From an uncultured Eubacterium sp. (GTDB taxonomy: Bacteria > Bacillota > Clostridia > Lachnospirales > Lachnospiraceae): DNA of 64,000 bases. Below are positions 1 to 7,887 of the stretch, in pieces. Both the position numbers and the translations under genes were made by a program. Within the stretch, counting starts at the first letter, position 1. The number at the start of each line of letters is the position of its first letter. The stretch is from positions 84,381 through 148,380 of the forward strand of contig CAJTXO010000004.1 in the NCBI GenBank assembly GCA_910583555.1, read 5' to 3'. The notes under the pieces were generated by a model. It saw nothing but the letters and a program-made list of their open reading frames with translations, had not been told where the DNA came from and made no database searches.

Positions 1-1202
1 TGATCCACCGGTGTCTGTCCGGCTTGTGACTGCTTATCTTGAACTTGCGTGGTTTGCACTTGCTTATCCAATTCCTGTCTCACAAGTTCCTGATTGATGC
101 GATTTGTTTCAAATGGTTCCGGTGAATCTGCCTGCGGCTGCGACTCTCGCGCTCTCTTCTCCTTTTTGGCCTCTGCCGTCCGTTCCCTTTCATTTGCAAG
201 TGTTACTTTAGGTATCAGGACTGATTGGTTGAGCACCTCGTGCAGTCCTGTCTCGAACAGGTCATAGACCTCTTCCTGATTCGTAAAACGGACTTCCATC
301 TTTGACGGATGGACATTGACATCGAGAAGGGCACTGTCAATGTCCAGAAACAATGTAGTAAACGGAAATCGGTTCGTCATCGTAAATCCGCTGTAAGCGT
401 TTTCAATCGCATTTTGTACGATCGGACTCTTGATATATCTTCCATTGATGTAATAATTCATAAAGGACCGCGTGCCGCGGGACAGTTCCGGTTTCCCGAT
501 AAATCCTGTTACCGTCATCCCATGTTTCTCGATGTTGACGGGAAGGAGCGCTTTTGTAATATCCGCGCCAAATTGGTTGTAAATATTATCTTTGACATTC
601 CCGTTCCCTGACGTCTGTATTTTTGTCCTGCCGTCCCACATGAACTTAAAGCGGATCTCAGGATGAGATAAGATGAAGTGGACGACGACGTCGTTGACAT
701 AATTTCCCTCCGTCGTTTTTGTTTTCAGAAATTTGCCGCGCGCCGGCGTATTGAAAAACAAATTGCGCACAATAAACGTCGTTCCGTCGGGGCAGCCGAT
801 CTCCTCATTTGCCACTTCTGTCCCACCGTGTATCTCATAGCGCGAACCGAGGATGGCCCCGGTCTCTTTTGTTATGAGTTCTACCTGGGAAACGGCGGCT
901 ATGCTAGAGAGCGCCTCGCCACGGAAACCGAGGCTTTTCACGCGCAACAAGTCTTCAATGCCCGCTATTTTGCTGGTCGCGTGCCGCTCAAACGCGAGCG
1001 GGATCTCCTCGCGCCGGATGCCGCACCCATTATCTGTGATGCGGATAAAACGGATGCCGCCTTCCTTGATTTCCACCGTAACTGCGTTCGCCCCGGCGTC
1101 AATGGCGTTTTCCACCAATTCCTTTACGACGGCGGCAGGCCGCTCAATGACCTCCCCAGCCGCAATCTGGTTGATCGTATTTTGATCTAATACTTGAATC
1201 AT
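1..1202 (-). CDS. mutL: DNA mismatch repair protein MutL (C-terminus beyond window edge)
   Basis: Mismatch-repair ATPase that links MutS recognition to downstream strand removal. About 400 N-terminal residues are visible. The GHKL ATPase motifs are intact: ELVENAIDAGA near residues 28-38, DNGCGI near 57-62, GFRGEALSS near 92-100 and the NTPAR segment near 150. The transducer domain follows, and a charged, Gln-rich linker begins about residue 335. The reading frame runs off the left edge, so the C-terminal dimerisation/endonuclease domain is not seen. The start at 1202 gives the expected MIQVLDQNTINQIAAGEV N-terminus. It lies just downstream of mutS, the usual mutSL arrangement, but the junction carries an 80-bp tandem duplication that includes this start codon. 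Confidence 0.95.
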   Translation of the reverse strand, partial: MIQVLDQNTINQIAAGEVIERPAAVVKELVENAIDAGANAVTVEIKEGGIRFIRITDNGCGIRREEIPLAFERHATSKIAGIEDLLRVKSLGFRGEALSSIAAVSQVELITKETGAILGSRYEIHGGTEVANEEIGCPDGTTFIVRNLFFNTPARGKFLKTKTTEGNYVNDVVVHFILSHPEIRFKFMWDGRTKIQTSGNGNVKDNIYNQFGADITKALLPVNIEKHGMTVTGFIGKPELSRGTRSFMNYYINGRYIKSPIVQNAIENAYSGFTMTNRFPFTTLFLDIDSALLDVNVHPSKMEVRFTNQEEVYDLFETGLHEVLNQSVLIPKVTLANERERTAEAKKEKRARESQPQADSPEPFETNRINQELVRQELDKQVQTTQVQDKQSQAGQTPVD

Positions 1203-1325
1203 TATGTTTTACCACTTATCTTTCAATTTGTTCTGCCATTTATTTTTTGGTTGATCGTATTTTGATCTAAAACCTGAATCATTTTCCTTACCACTTATCT
1301 TTCAATTTATTCTGCCATTTATATA
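1169..1325. repeat. About 80-bp tandem duplication spanning the mutS stop and mutL start
   Basis: Bases from about 1169-1247 recur at about 1249-1325 with an offset of 79-80 bp and a handful of mismatches. Each copy contains the first 12 codons of mutL and the last codons of mutS. The copy nearest mutS therefore carries a decoy mutL start at 1282, opening a 19-codon ORF that ends at 1223; the other copy has the true mutL start at 1202. The divergence between copies shows the event is not brand new. Confidence 0.9.
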
Positions 1326-4017
1326 CGAGGTTCATCGCGTCCATCGGCGTGACGCGGGACAGGTCGATGTCGCGCAGTTCAAAGAGGATGTCCTCATAGC
1401 CGAGTGATGGGACGGCGTCAAAAATAGATAGCTGCGTCATCTCCTCTTTTGCCGACGCCATATCGGCGTTCGCCATACCGGCGTTTGCCATGCCAGCATT
1501 CGCTGTCTCACCATTCGCCGATACGCCATGTGCGGAAACAGCGTTCGTCATATCACCATTTCCCGCATCGGACCGTAACACAGGGTTAATGCTGCCCTGC
1601 TCCAGATCTCCCGCAATCTCATGCGCCCGCTCCAGCACGCTGTCCGGCACGCCGGCAAGTTTCGCGACCTGGATGCCGTAACTTTTATCGGCGCCGCCCT
1701 TGACGATCTTGCGCAGAAAAACAATGTCCTCCCCGTCCTCTTTTACGGCGATGCAGCAATTCTGCACGCCCTCCAGCTTCCCTTCCAGCTCGGTCAGTTC
1801 GTGGTAGTGGGTGGCAAATAGCGTTTTCGCTCCAATATTTCTTTTGTTTACGATGTGTTCCACGACGGCCCAGGCGATGCTCAGTCCGTCAAACGTAGAC
1901 GTCCCCCTGCCGATCTCATCCAAAATGATGAGGCTCTTTTTCGAGGCGTTGTGCAGGATATTTGCCACCTCGGTCATTTCTACCATAAACGTACTCTGGC
2001 CGCTGGCGAGGTCATCGGACGCCCCCACGCGCGTAAAGATGCGGTCAACGATCGAAATGTCGGCCGAGGCCGCCGGAACGAAACTCCCGAGCTGCGCCAT
2101 CAAAACGATCAACGCCGTCTGCCGCATATAGGTGGATTTTCCCGCCATGTTCGGCCCGGTAATGATCACGAGACGATGCGAATCCTCATCCAGGTATGTA
2201 TCGTTGGCAATAAACATTTCATGGTCGATCATCTGCTCGATCACAGGATGCCGTCCATCTTTGATCTTCAGCCGTCCGTCACTGTTCAGCGCCGGCCGCA
2301 CATACTGGTTCTTCTCGGCCACGTAGGCGAGGGAGGCGATCATATCCAGCGAAGCGATCGCCCGCGCCGTCTTCTGGATGCGGTCAACCTGCGTAAAAAT
2401 ATGATCCCTCACATGACAGAACAGCTCGTATTCCAGATGATACAGCTTTTCCTCCGCGCCGAGTACGGTATCTTCCAGTTCTTTTAAGCGCGCGGTCGTA
2501 TAGCGCTCCGCGTTCGTTAATGTCTGCTTCCGCGTCCAGTTGTCCGGCACGAGATCTTTATATGAATTTGTTACCTCCAAATAATATCCGAATACCCGGT
2601 TGTACTTGACTTTTAAGTTTTTGATACCGGTCTTTTCCCGCTCTTCGCTCTCCAGGGAGGCGAGCCACGTTTTGCCGTCAGATTTGGCGGCGCGCAGCTG
2701 ATCGACCTGTTCGTTATACCCCTCCCGGATGATCCCGCCGTCGTGGAGCGTCAGGGACGGCTCGTCCTGAACGGCGCTCTCGATGAGGGTACATATATCT
2801 TCCAGCGGATCCATTTCCTCTGACAGTTCCTGAAAAAAACGGCTCTTGAAATTTCCGCATAAAAACAAAATGGGCGGCAGCATTTTCAGGGAACCGCATA
2901 ACGCCACCAGATCTCTGGGGTTCGCTGATTTGTAACTGATCTTACTGAGCAGGCGCTCCAGATCATAGATGGGGTTTAAGTACTCGCGCAGTTCCTCTCT
3001 CGTGATCATATTCTCATTTAGTTCCTCGATCGCATCGTGCCGCTTGACGATCTCTTCCCGGTCAATGAGCGGCTGCTCCAGACTATTTCGCAGCTTCCTT
3101 GCCCCCATCGCCGTCTTTGTCTTATCGAGCACCCAGAGGAGCGACCCCCTCTTCTGCTTTTCACGCAGCGTTTCGACCAGTTCCAGATTTCTTCTCGTAT
3201 TCCGGTCCAGCAGCATGTATTTCCCTGTCTGGTACGGTACAAGTGACAAAATGTGGGCCAGCGAATTTTTCTGTGTTTCCAGCAGATATTCCATCACAGC
3301 GCCGGCCGCCGTGACGCCGGCGGAGTAATCTCCCAGTCCCATCCCGTCAAGTGTCGCCACGGAAAAATGGCGGCAGAGTGTCTTTTTGCAAAGTTCCTCA
3401 TCAAAATAATGAGGCGCCAGCGAGGAGATGGAAATGCCGAGCCGGCCGGTCAGTTCCTCGATCTCCAGACCGTTTATGTAAAAAGAATCGTTGCATATGA
3501 TTTCCGAAGGGCTGAATTTATTGATCTCGTCCAATAATTTTCCCAGTGAATCGACTTCAGTCAGCAAAAATTCCCCGGTCGTGACGTCCGCGACCGACAG
3601 TCCGAACAGATTGTCCGTGGACACAATGCCCATCAGGTAATTATTCCGGCCCTCATCGAGCGACGACGGGCTGCAGTTCGTACCAGGCGTGACGACGCGG
3701 ATCACTTCCCGCTTCACAAGCCCCTTGGCTTCTTTCGGATCTTCGACCTGCTCGCAGATCGCCACTTTGTACCCTTTGGATACGAGCCGCGTGATATAAC
3801 CTTCCGCAGAATGAAAGGGGACACCACACATGGGTGCCCTTTCTTTTAATCCGCAGCTCTTTCCGGTGAGCGTAAGTTCTAGTTCTTTGGAGACGCATTT
3901 GGCATCCTCGAAAAACATTTCATAAAAATCGCCCAGCCGGTAAAATAAGATGCAGTCATGATATTCTTTTTTTGTTTCCAGATATTTTTGCATCATTGGT
4001 GTCAATTGTTCACCCAT
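1288..4017 (-). CDS. mutS: DNA mismatch repair protein MutS
   Basis: Recognises base mismatches and small loops and recruits MutL. The 909-residue protein has the mismatch-reading GDFYEMF motif near residues 29-35 (Phe31 and Glu33 are the reading residues), the connector, lever and clamp domains, then the ATPase with Walker A GPNMAGKST near residue 620 and Walker B LIILDEIGRGTSTFDG. After the ATPase comes an unusual Ala/Asn/Gly/Met-rich linker with repeats such as ANAGMANAGMANADM, then a beta-clamp-binding motif QLSIF and the C-terminal tail. The start at 4017 has a GGAGGAAATCA ribosome binding site. It follows the SH3 protein by about 35 bp and precedes mutL, probably in one operon. Confidence 0.97.
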   Translation of the reverse strand: MGEQLTPMMQKYLETKKEYHDCILFYRLGDFYEMFFEDAKCVSKELELTLTGKSCGLKERAPMCGVPFHSAEGYITRLVSKGYKVAICEQVEDPKEAKGLVKREVIRVVTPGTNCSPSSLDEGRNNYLMGIVSTDNLFGLSVADVTTGEFLLTEVDSLGKLLDEINKFSPSEIICNDSFYINGLEIEELTGRLGISISSLAPHYFDEELCKKTLCRHFSVATLDGMGLGDYSAGVTAAGAVMEYLLETQKNSLAHILSLVPYQTGKYMLLDRNTRRNLELVETLREKQKRGSLLWVLDKTKTAMGARKLRNSLEQPLIDREEIVKRHDAIEELNENMITREELREYLNPIYDLERLLSKISYKSANPRDLVALCGSLKMLPPILFLCGNFKSRFFQELSEEMDPLEDICTLIESAVQDEPSLTLHDGGIIREGYNEQVDQLRAAKSDGKTWLASLESEEREKTGIKNLKVKYNRVFGYYLEVTNSYKDLVPDNWTRKQTLTNAERYTTARLKELEDTVLGAEEKLYHLEYELFCHVRDHIFTQVDRIQKTARAIASLDMIASLAYVAEKNQYVRPALNSDGRLKIKDGRHPVIEQMIDHEMFIANDTYLDEDSHRLVIITGPNMAGKSTYMRQTALIVLMAQLGSFVPAASADISIVDRIFTRVGASDDLASGQSTFMVEMTEVANILHNASKKSLIILDEIGRGTSTFDGLSIAWAVVEHIVNKRNIGAKTLFATHYHELTELEGKLEGVQNCCIAVKEDGEDIVFLRKIVKGGADKSYGIQVAKLAGVPDSVLERAHEIAGDLEQGSINPVLRSDAGNGDMTNAVSAHGVSANGETANAGMANAGMANADMASAKEEMTQLSIFDAVPSLGYEDILFELRDIDLSRVTPMDAMNLVYKWQNKLKDKW
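1466..1560 (-). repeat. Short degenerate repeats in the MutS C-terminal linker
   Basis: Tandem 15- to 18-base units on the theme GCcAtaCCGGCGTTcGCcA (plus strand) encode the ANAGMANAGMANADMAS stretch between the MutS ATPase domain and its QLSIF clamp motif. The period is a multiple of three, so the frame is maintained when the number of units changes. Confidence 0.75.
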
Positions 4018-4052
4018 TGATTTCCTCCATTAGCAATAAAATATGTATCCTT

Positions 4053-4871
4053 TTATTCGGAAATCTCTGACGGCTCCGGTTCCTTCGTGGATTCCGGCGC
4101 TTTTGTCGGATCCGGAGCCTTTGTGGGCTCCGGTGCTTTCGTCGGTTCCGGTGCTTTTGTCGGAGTTGGTGCTTTTGTAGGTTCTGGTTCTTTTGTCGGG
4201 TCCGGTTTTTCTATTTTATCCGGTTTTTCTGTTTTTCTCGGTTTCTTTGTTGCATTTGGCTTTTTCGTCGCCTTTGGTTTGGCGGTCGGTTTTGGTTTCA
4301 CGGTAGCTGCCGGTTTCGGTGTTGACACGGAAGGCGCTTCCGGTTCGTTCGCCGGTTTTCTCGTACTCAGGTAGATCGTACTTATATAACCTTCTGTTCC
4401 ATTAAATGTAACGTGTGTCCATTCCTTGTCAAATTTAATGATCGACACCTTATCCCCCGGCTGGAGTTTTCCGATCACTGCCGCTGTGAGCTTCGGTTCT
4501 TTACGAAGATTGACAACCGTAGTCGCATAGGCGGTGTCGGCTGTTTTCAAATTCTCATCTTCTTCGTCATCCTCATTCATAAAATCTTCTTCGTTGTGAT
4601 TGATAATAGCTGATTGATACGGCTCATCCGTTTCTTCCGGCTCTTCTGCTTCAAACGCGGGCTCGGATACGAGAACAGGGGTATCATCATCGACCTCGTC
4701 GTCGGTTTCAACCGTTTCATTACTGGCGGCAAGATATACCCCGCTAACCTTTACAACAGCAAAAATCAAAAAAATGGAGATCAGGCCTGTCCAGATACCC
4801 ACGATAAGTTCAAATCGAAATTTTTTATCATTTTTTAATTTTTCACCAAATTTTTGTTTCCCTTCACTCAT
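4053..4871 (-). CDS. Membrane-anchored SH3 (bacterial SH3_3) protein with Pro/Thr/Lys repeat tail
   Basis: Unnamed envelope protein of 272 residues. It has a short charged cytoplasmic N-terminus, one membrane segment at about residues 21-46, an acidic Glu/Asp-rich spacer (about 52-105), a bacterial SH3 domain at about 108-170 (VVNLRKEP...GDKVSIIKF...GYISTIYL), and a C-terminal tail of Lys/Pro/Thr blocks ending in about seven PTKAPE-type hexapeptides. Such SH3 domains often bind peptidoglycan peptides; the tail could span or bind the wall. An upstream in-frame start at 4907 exists, but the start at 4871 has the AAGGAGAGAGAAGCAA ribosome binding site and is preferred. Probably cotranscribed with mutS, which has no obvious functional link. 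Confidence 0.8.
   Translation of the reverse strand: MSEGKQKFGEKLKNDKKFRFELIVGIWTGLISIFLIFAVVKVSGVYLAASNETVETDDEVDDDTPVLVSEPAFEAEEPEETDEPYQSAIINHNEEDFMNEDDEEDENLKTADTAYATTVVNLRKEPKLTAAVIGKLQPGDKVSIIKFDKEWTHVTFNGTEGYISTIYLSTRKPANEPEAPSVSTPKPAATVKPKPTAKPKATKKPNATKKPRKTEKPDKIEKPDPTKEPEPTKAPTPTKAPEPTKAPEPTKAPDPTKAPESTKEPEPSEISE
4081..4220 (-). repeat. 18-bp tandem repeats encoding PTKAPE hexapeptides
   Basis: Units resembling TCCGGTGCTTTTGTCGGT (plus strand) recur about seven times and encode the TKAPEP/TKAPDP tail of the SH3 protein. The copies differ mostly at synonymous or conservative positions. Confidence 0.8.
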
Positions 4872-4929
4872 TTGCTTCTCTCTCCTTATTAAGTATCGAG
4901 GTGGCATTCACCAAAACGCTTTCTTATCT

Positions 4930-4958
4930 ATTATAACTTTATCGCACGCATTTGTCTA
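4930..4958 (-). promoter_or_regulatory. Promoter for the SH3 protein-mutS-mutL unit
   Basis: On the minus strand, TAGACA (4958-4953) and TATAAT (4935-4930) are separated by exactly 17 bp, about 60 bp before the start codon. Confidence 0.65.
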
Positions 4959-5073
4959 CTATAAATATCAATTTTCTTCCCGCGTTCTACATTTTTTGTG
5001 CTCTGTCCATTCAAAGCATTTGCATTGTTTTTCTTTTTTATACGCGGCAGAACGGCATAAATTCAAAAAAATC

Positions 5074-5087
5074 AGAACAAACGTTTG
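5074..5087 (+). promoter_or_regulatory. LexA (SOS) box in the lexA promoter
   Basis: AGAACAAACGTTTG matches the Bacillus/Clostridia LexA consensus CGAAC-RNRY-GTTYG at all but the first base. It overlaps the -35 element of lexA, as expected for autorepression. A 13-base core, AACAAACGTTTGA, recurs upstream of the YneA-like gene. Confidence 0.8.
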
Positions 5088-5113
5088 ACATCAGAACATA
5101 AATGTGCTATAGT
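5085..5113 (+). promoter_or_regulatory. lexA promoter
   Basis: TTGACA (5085-5090), 17-bp spacer, TATAGT (5108-5113); the LexA box covers the -35 element. Confidence 0.8.
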
Positions 5114-5147
5114 AATATTATCAACACATAATCAGGAGGGAAAACCT

Positions 5148-5765
5148 ATGGGAAATGGTCGCATTTCAGCCAAACAAAGTGAAATTTTAGAGTATATAAA
5201 AGAAGAGATCCTGTCAAAGGGTTATCCGCCCGCCGTCCGTGAAATCTGCCAGGCGGTACACTTAAAATCCACATCTTCTGTCCATTCGCATCTGGAAACA
5301 CTGGAAAAGAATGGTTATATCCGCAGGGATCCTACGAAACCGCGGGCGATCGAGATTATAGATGATAATTTTAACCTCACGCGAAAAGAGATGCGGAACA
5401 TTCCGATCATCGGAACAGTAGCGGCGGGCCAGCCGATTTTTGCGGAACAAAACATCAGCGGATACTTTCCTCTTCTCGCAGATGAACTGCCGGCCGGCGA
5501 TCTGTTCATTCTGAACGTACGCGGCGATAGCATGATCAATATCGGCATTTACGAAGGGGACAAGGTTATCGTACAACAGACACCGACTGCCAGAAACGGT
5601 GATATCGTCGTCGCTCTTGTCGATGACTCCGCCACGGTGAAAACTTATTACAAGGAAGGTTCACGTTTCCGACTCCAGCCGGAAAACGATACGATGGAGC
5701 CTATTTATGTGGATCACGTCGTTATCCTCGGAGTTGTGATCGGATTGTTCCGGTTGATGAAGTAA
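5148..5765 (+). CDS. lexA: SOS repressor LexA
   Basis: Represses DNA-damage genes and is inactivated by RecA-stimulated self-cleavage. The 205 residues contain a winged helix-turn-helix DNA-binding domain (about 1-66) and an S24 peptidase domain. The cleavage site is Ala93-Gly94 in GTVAAGQP; the catalytic pair is Ser128 (RGDSM) and Lys165 (ATVKTY). The start at 5148 is preceded by AGGAGGGAAAACCT and gives the normal family length; an in-frame upstream start at 5085 lies inside the promoter and is rejected. Monocistronic, convergent with rsfS, with a hairpin terminator after the stop. Confidence 0.97.
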   Translation: MGNGRISAKQSEILEYIKEEILSKGYPPAVREICQAVHLKSTSSVHSHLETLEKNGYIRRDPTKPRAIEIIDDNFNLTRKEMRNIPIIGTVAAGQPIFAEQNISGYFPLLADELPAGDLFILNVRGDSMINIGIYEGDKVIVQQTPTARNGDIVVALVDDSATVKTYYKEGSRFRLQPENDTMEPIYVDHVVILGVVIGLFRLMK

Positions 5766-5809
5766 GTAGCTCTCACGGGTAAGCAGTTCTCACATCGAAA
5801 CATGTGAAA

Positions 5810-5858
5810 CAGCGATCTCCCGACAGAATTATCTATGTGCCGGGAGATTGCTGTTTTT
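5810..5858 (+). terminator. Terminator after lexA (possibly shared with rsfS)
   Basis: CAGCGATCTCCCG (5810-5822) pairs with CGGGAGATTGCTG (5841-5853) with one mismatch and is followed by TTTTTAT. It lies in the gap between two convergent genes. Confidence 0.8.
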
Positions 5859-5926
5859 ATTCACATTTTGTCAGGCTGGTTCGTTTGTTCTGCCTTGTTC
5901 ATTTGCTCCGCCTCGTTTCCCTGTAT

Positions 5927-6289
5927 TTATCTGGCGCCTTCCAGCGAGTCCGGTTCGACGCTCACGCCGTCCCGCCAGATTCGTTCCAGGTCATAAAACA
6001 ACCGGTCTTCCGGTGAAAAAATATGGACGATGACATCGCCGTAATCCATGAGGATCCAGGTGGAGTTCCGATTGCCTTCCTTCTGCTTGAGCGAAATGCC
6101 GTTTTGCTGCATTTTCATTTCCACATTATCCGATAACGCCAGGATCTGGGTATTGCTGTTTCCGTTCGCGATGATGAGATAATCAGCGATGACAGAAATT
6201 TCATCAATCTTAATGATCCGGATATCCTTTCCCAGTTTTTCATCCAGGGCGTCATATGCGACTTTCGCCATTTCCTTTGCATCCAGCAT
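5927..6289 (-). CDS. rsfS: Ribosome silencing factor RsfS (Iojap/YbeB family)
   Basis: Binds ribosomal protein L14 and blocks subunit joining when nutrients are short. The 120-residue protein shows the family pattern DIRIIKIDEISVIADYLIIANGN, then WILMDYGDVIVHIF and FYDLERIW. Two start codons are possible (6295 and 6289); 6289 is preferred because GAGGAG lies seven bases before it but only one base before 6295. The gene overlaps the 3' end of nadD/yqeK by about 38 bp, so the two are probably translationally coupled. It is the last gene of the rplU-obgE operon. Confidence 0.95.
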   Translation of the reverse strand: MLDAKEMAKVAYDALDEKLGKDIRIIKIDEISVIADYLIIANGNSNTQILALSDNVEMKMQQNGISLKQKEGNRNSTWILMDYGDVIVHIFSPEDRLFYDLERIWRDGVSVEPDSLEGAR

Positions 6290-7493
6290 GTTCATTCTCC
6301 TCTCTATAATACTGATATGTTTCCAGTGTCAGCGGATCTATGGGCGCCTTCGTCTGCTGCAGATAGGACACACAGCACGCCAAAACCATCCTCAGCGCCC
6401 TGTCAATATCCAGATAGCACATTTTCCGGATTTCGGTCAGGGAATGAGGCCGGCAATCCATCTCCCTGCCCGGCTCCATATAGTCCGCCACGTAAATGAT
6501 CTTCTCAAAAAGTCCCATACCCGGCCGCCCGGTCGTATGATATCGTATGGCGTCCAGGATCTCTTCGTCTTCCATGCCATACCGGGTTCTGGCAAAATGC
6601 GCGCCTAATTTCCCGTGGATGAGCACCGTATTATCCCGCTCCACATCAGAGAGGGGGATCTTTTCCTGTTCACATATTTCAACCCATTCCTTCCCGGTAA
6701 AATATTTCGCGCAGTCATGCAAAAGTCCAGCCATATAGGCCCTTTTCGGGTCGGCATTGTGAACGGCTGCGATATTTGCGGCCGTCGCCGCTACACTGAG
6801 CGTGTGTAGGAAACGTTTTGGTTTCAGACTGGCCGCCAGATAACCGATCAGTTCATGCGCGGAAGGACTGTGCTCGAACACAGGAGATGAAAAACCGTAT
6901 AACTGGTTCGAACGGATATAACGCTCGACACACGCAGGTACGTAATCCGAAATAGAACAGTGATCGGCCAGTTTTTCGCGGATCATTTCAGATGAGATGG
7001 ATATTGGCGGCATCTGGATCTCGGAAATTTTTGCGCCGTACTTTTTCTCGTAGTGATGGATCAGTTCGCGGATCCGCCCATTATCGGTTTCGTCGCGATT
7101 TGCCGCTAAAATCCGGCAGTGCTTAAATATATAAGCCGGCTCATTCCACTGTTCCATCGCTGCCAGCGAATCGCCGCCGAGAATAAAATAAAATTTGTCA
7201 TCCGGATATAACTGTTTCAGCGCGGCGATCGTATCTTTCGTATATGTCGTTCCCTCCCGGACAAGCTCCAGATCTGAAAAAAGAAAAGCGGGGTTGTCCT
7301 GTATGGCATGCTGTATCATGCGTTTCCGGTGTTTGTCAGATGCAATATCCTTCTTTTTTTTATGAGGTGGATTTTTAGACGGCATGAACAATACCTTTTT
7401 CAGCTGAAACTGCCGTCTGGCTTCTTCTGCCATGATCAGATGGACATTGTGTACCGGATTAAACGTTCCCCCCATAATACCGATTCGAGCCAT
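6252..7493 (-). CDS. nadD: Fused nicotinate-nucleotide adenylyltransferase NadD and YqeK-type HD hydrolase
   Basis: A 413-residue two-domain protein. Residues 1 to about 200 are NadD, which makes nicotinate adenine dinucleotide for NAD synthesis; the nucleotidyltransferase motifs GGTFNPVHNVHL (residues 8-19) and SISSEMIREKL are intact. Residues from about 215 are a YqeK-type HD-domain phosphohydrolase (HTLSVAATA, then LLHDCAKY), a family that symmetrically hydrolyses diadenosine tetraphosphate. In Bacillus these are two adjacent genes; here they are one reading frame, with no stop or frameshift between them. It is followed by overlapping rsfS. Confidence 0.95.
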   Translation of the reverse strand: MARIGIMGGTFNPVHNVHLIMAEEARRQFQLKKVLFMPSKNPPHKKKKDIASDKHRKRMIQHAIQDNPAFLFSDLELVREGTTYTKDTIAALKQLYPDDKFYFILGGDSLAAMEQWNEPAYIFKHCRILAANRDETDNGRIRELIHHYEKKYGAKISEIQMPPISISSEMIREKLADHCSISDYVPACVERYIRSNQLYGFSSPVFEHSPSAHELIGYLAASLKPKRFLHTLSVAATAANIAAVHNADPKRAYMAGLLHDCAKYFTGKEWVEICEQEKIPLSDVERDNTVLIHGKLGAHFARTRYGMEDEEILDAIRYHTTGRPGMGLFEKIIYVADYMEPGREMDCRPHSLTEIRKMCYLDIDRALRMVLACCVSYLQQTKAPIDPLTLETYQYYREENEHAGCKGNGESRI

Positions 7494-7552
7494 GATTTCC
7501 CTCTTTTCTTCCTTTTTTCTTTCTAAAATCCGCGAAAAAAATTTGTAAGATC

Positions 7553-7864
7553 CTACTTTTTCTTAGGAGAATCGGGAAGGACGATCTTTTTTTCCTTTTT
7601 ATCCTTCGGTTCCCTGTAAAGAACGATCTTTTTTCCGATGACCTGGACGACCTGGGAACGTGTCCGCTCCGCAATCGTTTCCGCCAGTCCTCTCGGATCG
7701 TCAAAGCAATTTTTCAGTACATGGAGCTTGATCAATTCCCTGGCTTCCAGCGCCTCATCTACTGCTTTTGTCAGTTCCGGCGTAACAGACGCTTTTCCAA
7801 TCTGCAGCACCGGTTCCAGCTTCATGGCAAGTCCTCTTAAATAGGCCCTCTGTTTGCTTGTCAT
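7553..7864 (-). CDS. yhbY: YhbY family RNA-binding protein (CRM domain)
   Basis: A 103-residue CRM-domain protein expected to associate with pre-50S particles. The family signature LRGLAMKLEPVLQIGKASVT opens the protein and the IGKKIVLYRE strand follows near residue 76. A short Lys-rich tail extends beyond the usual end. The start has an AGGAGGAAAGAA ribosome binding site. It lies between obgE and nadD/yqeK, the usual Firmicute arrangement. Confidence 0.93.
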   Translation of the reverse strand: MTSKQRAYLRGLAMKLEPVLQIGKASVTPELTKAVDEALEARELIKLHVLKNCFDDPRGLAETIAERTRSQVVQVIGKKIVLYREPKDKKEKKIVLPDSPKKK

Positions 7865-7887
7865 TTCTTTCCTCCTAATTCTGGTAT

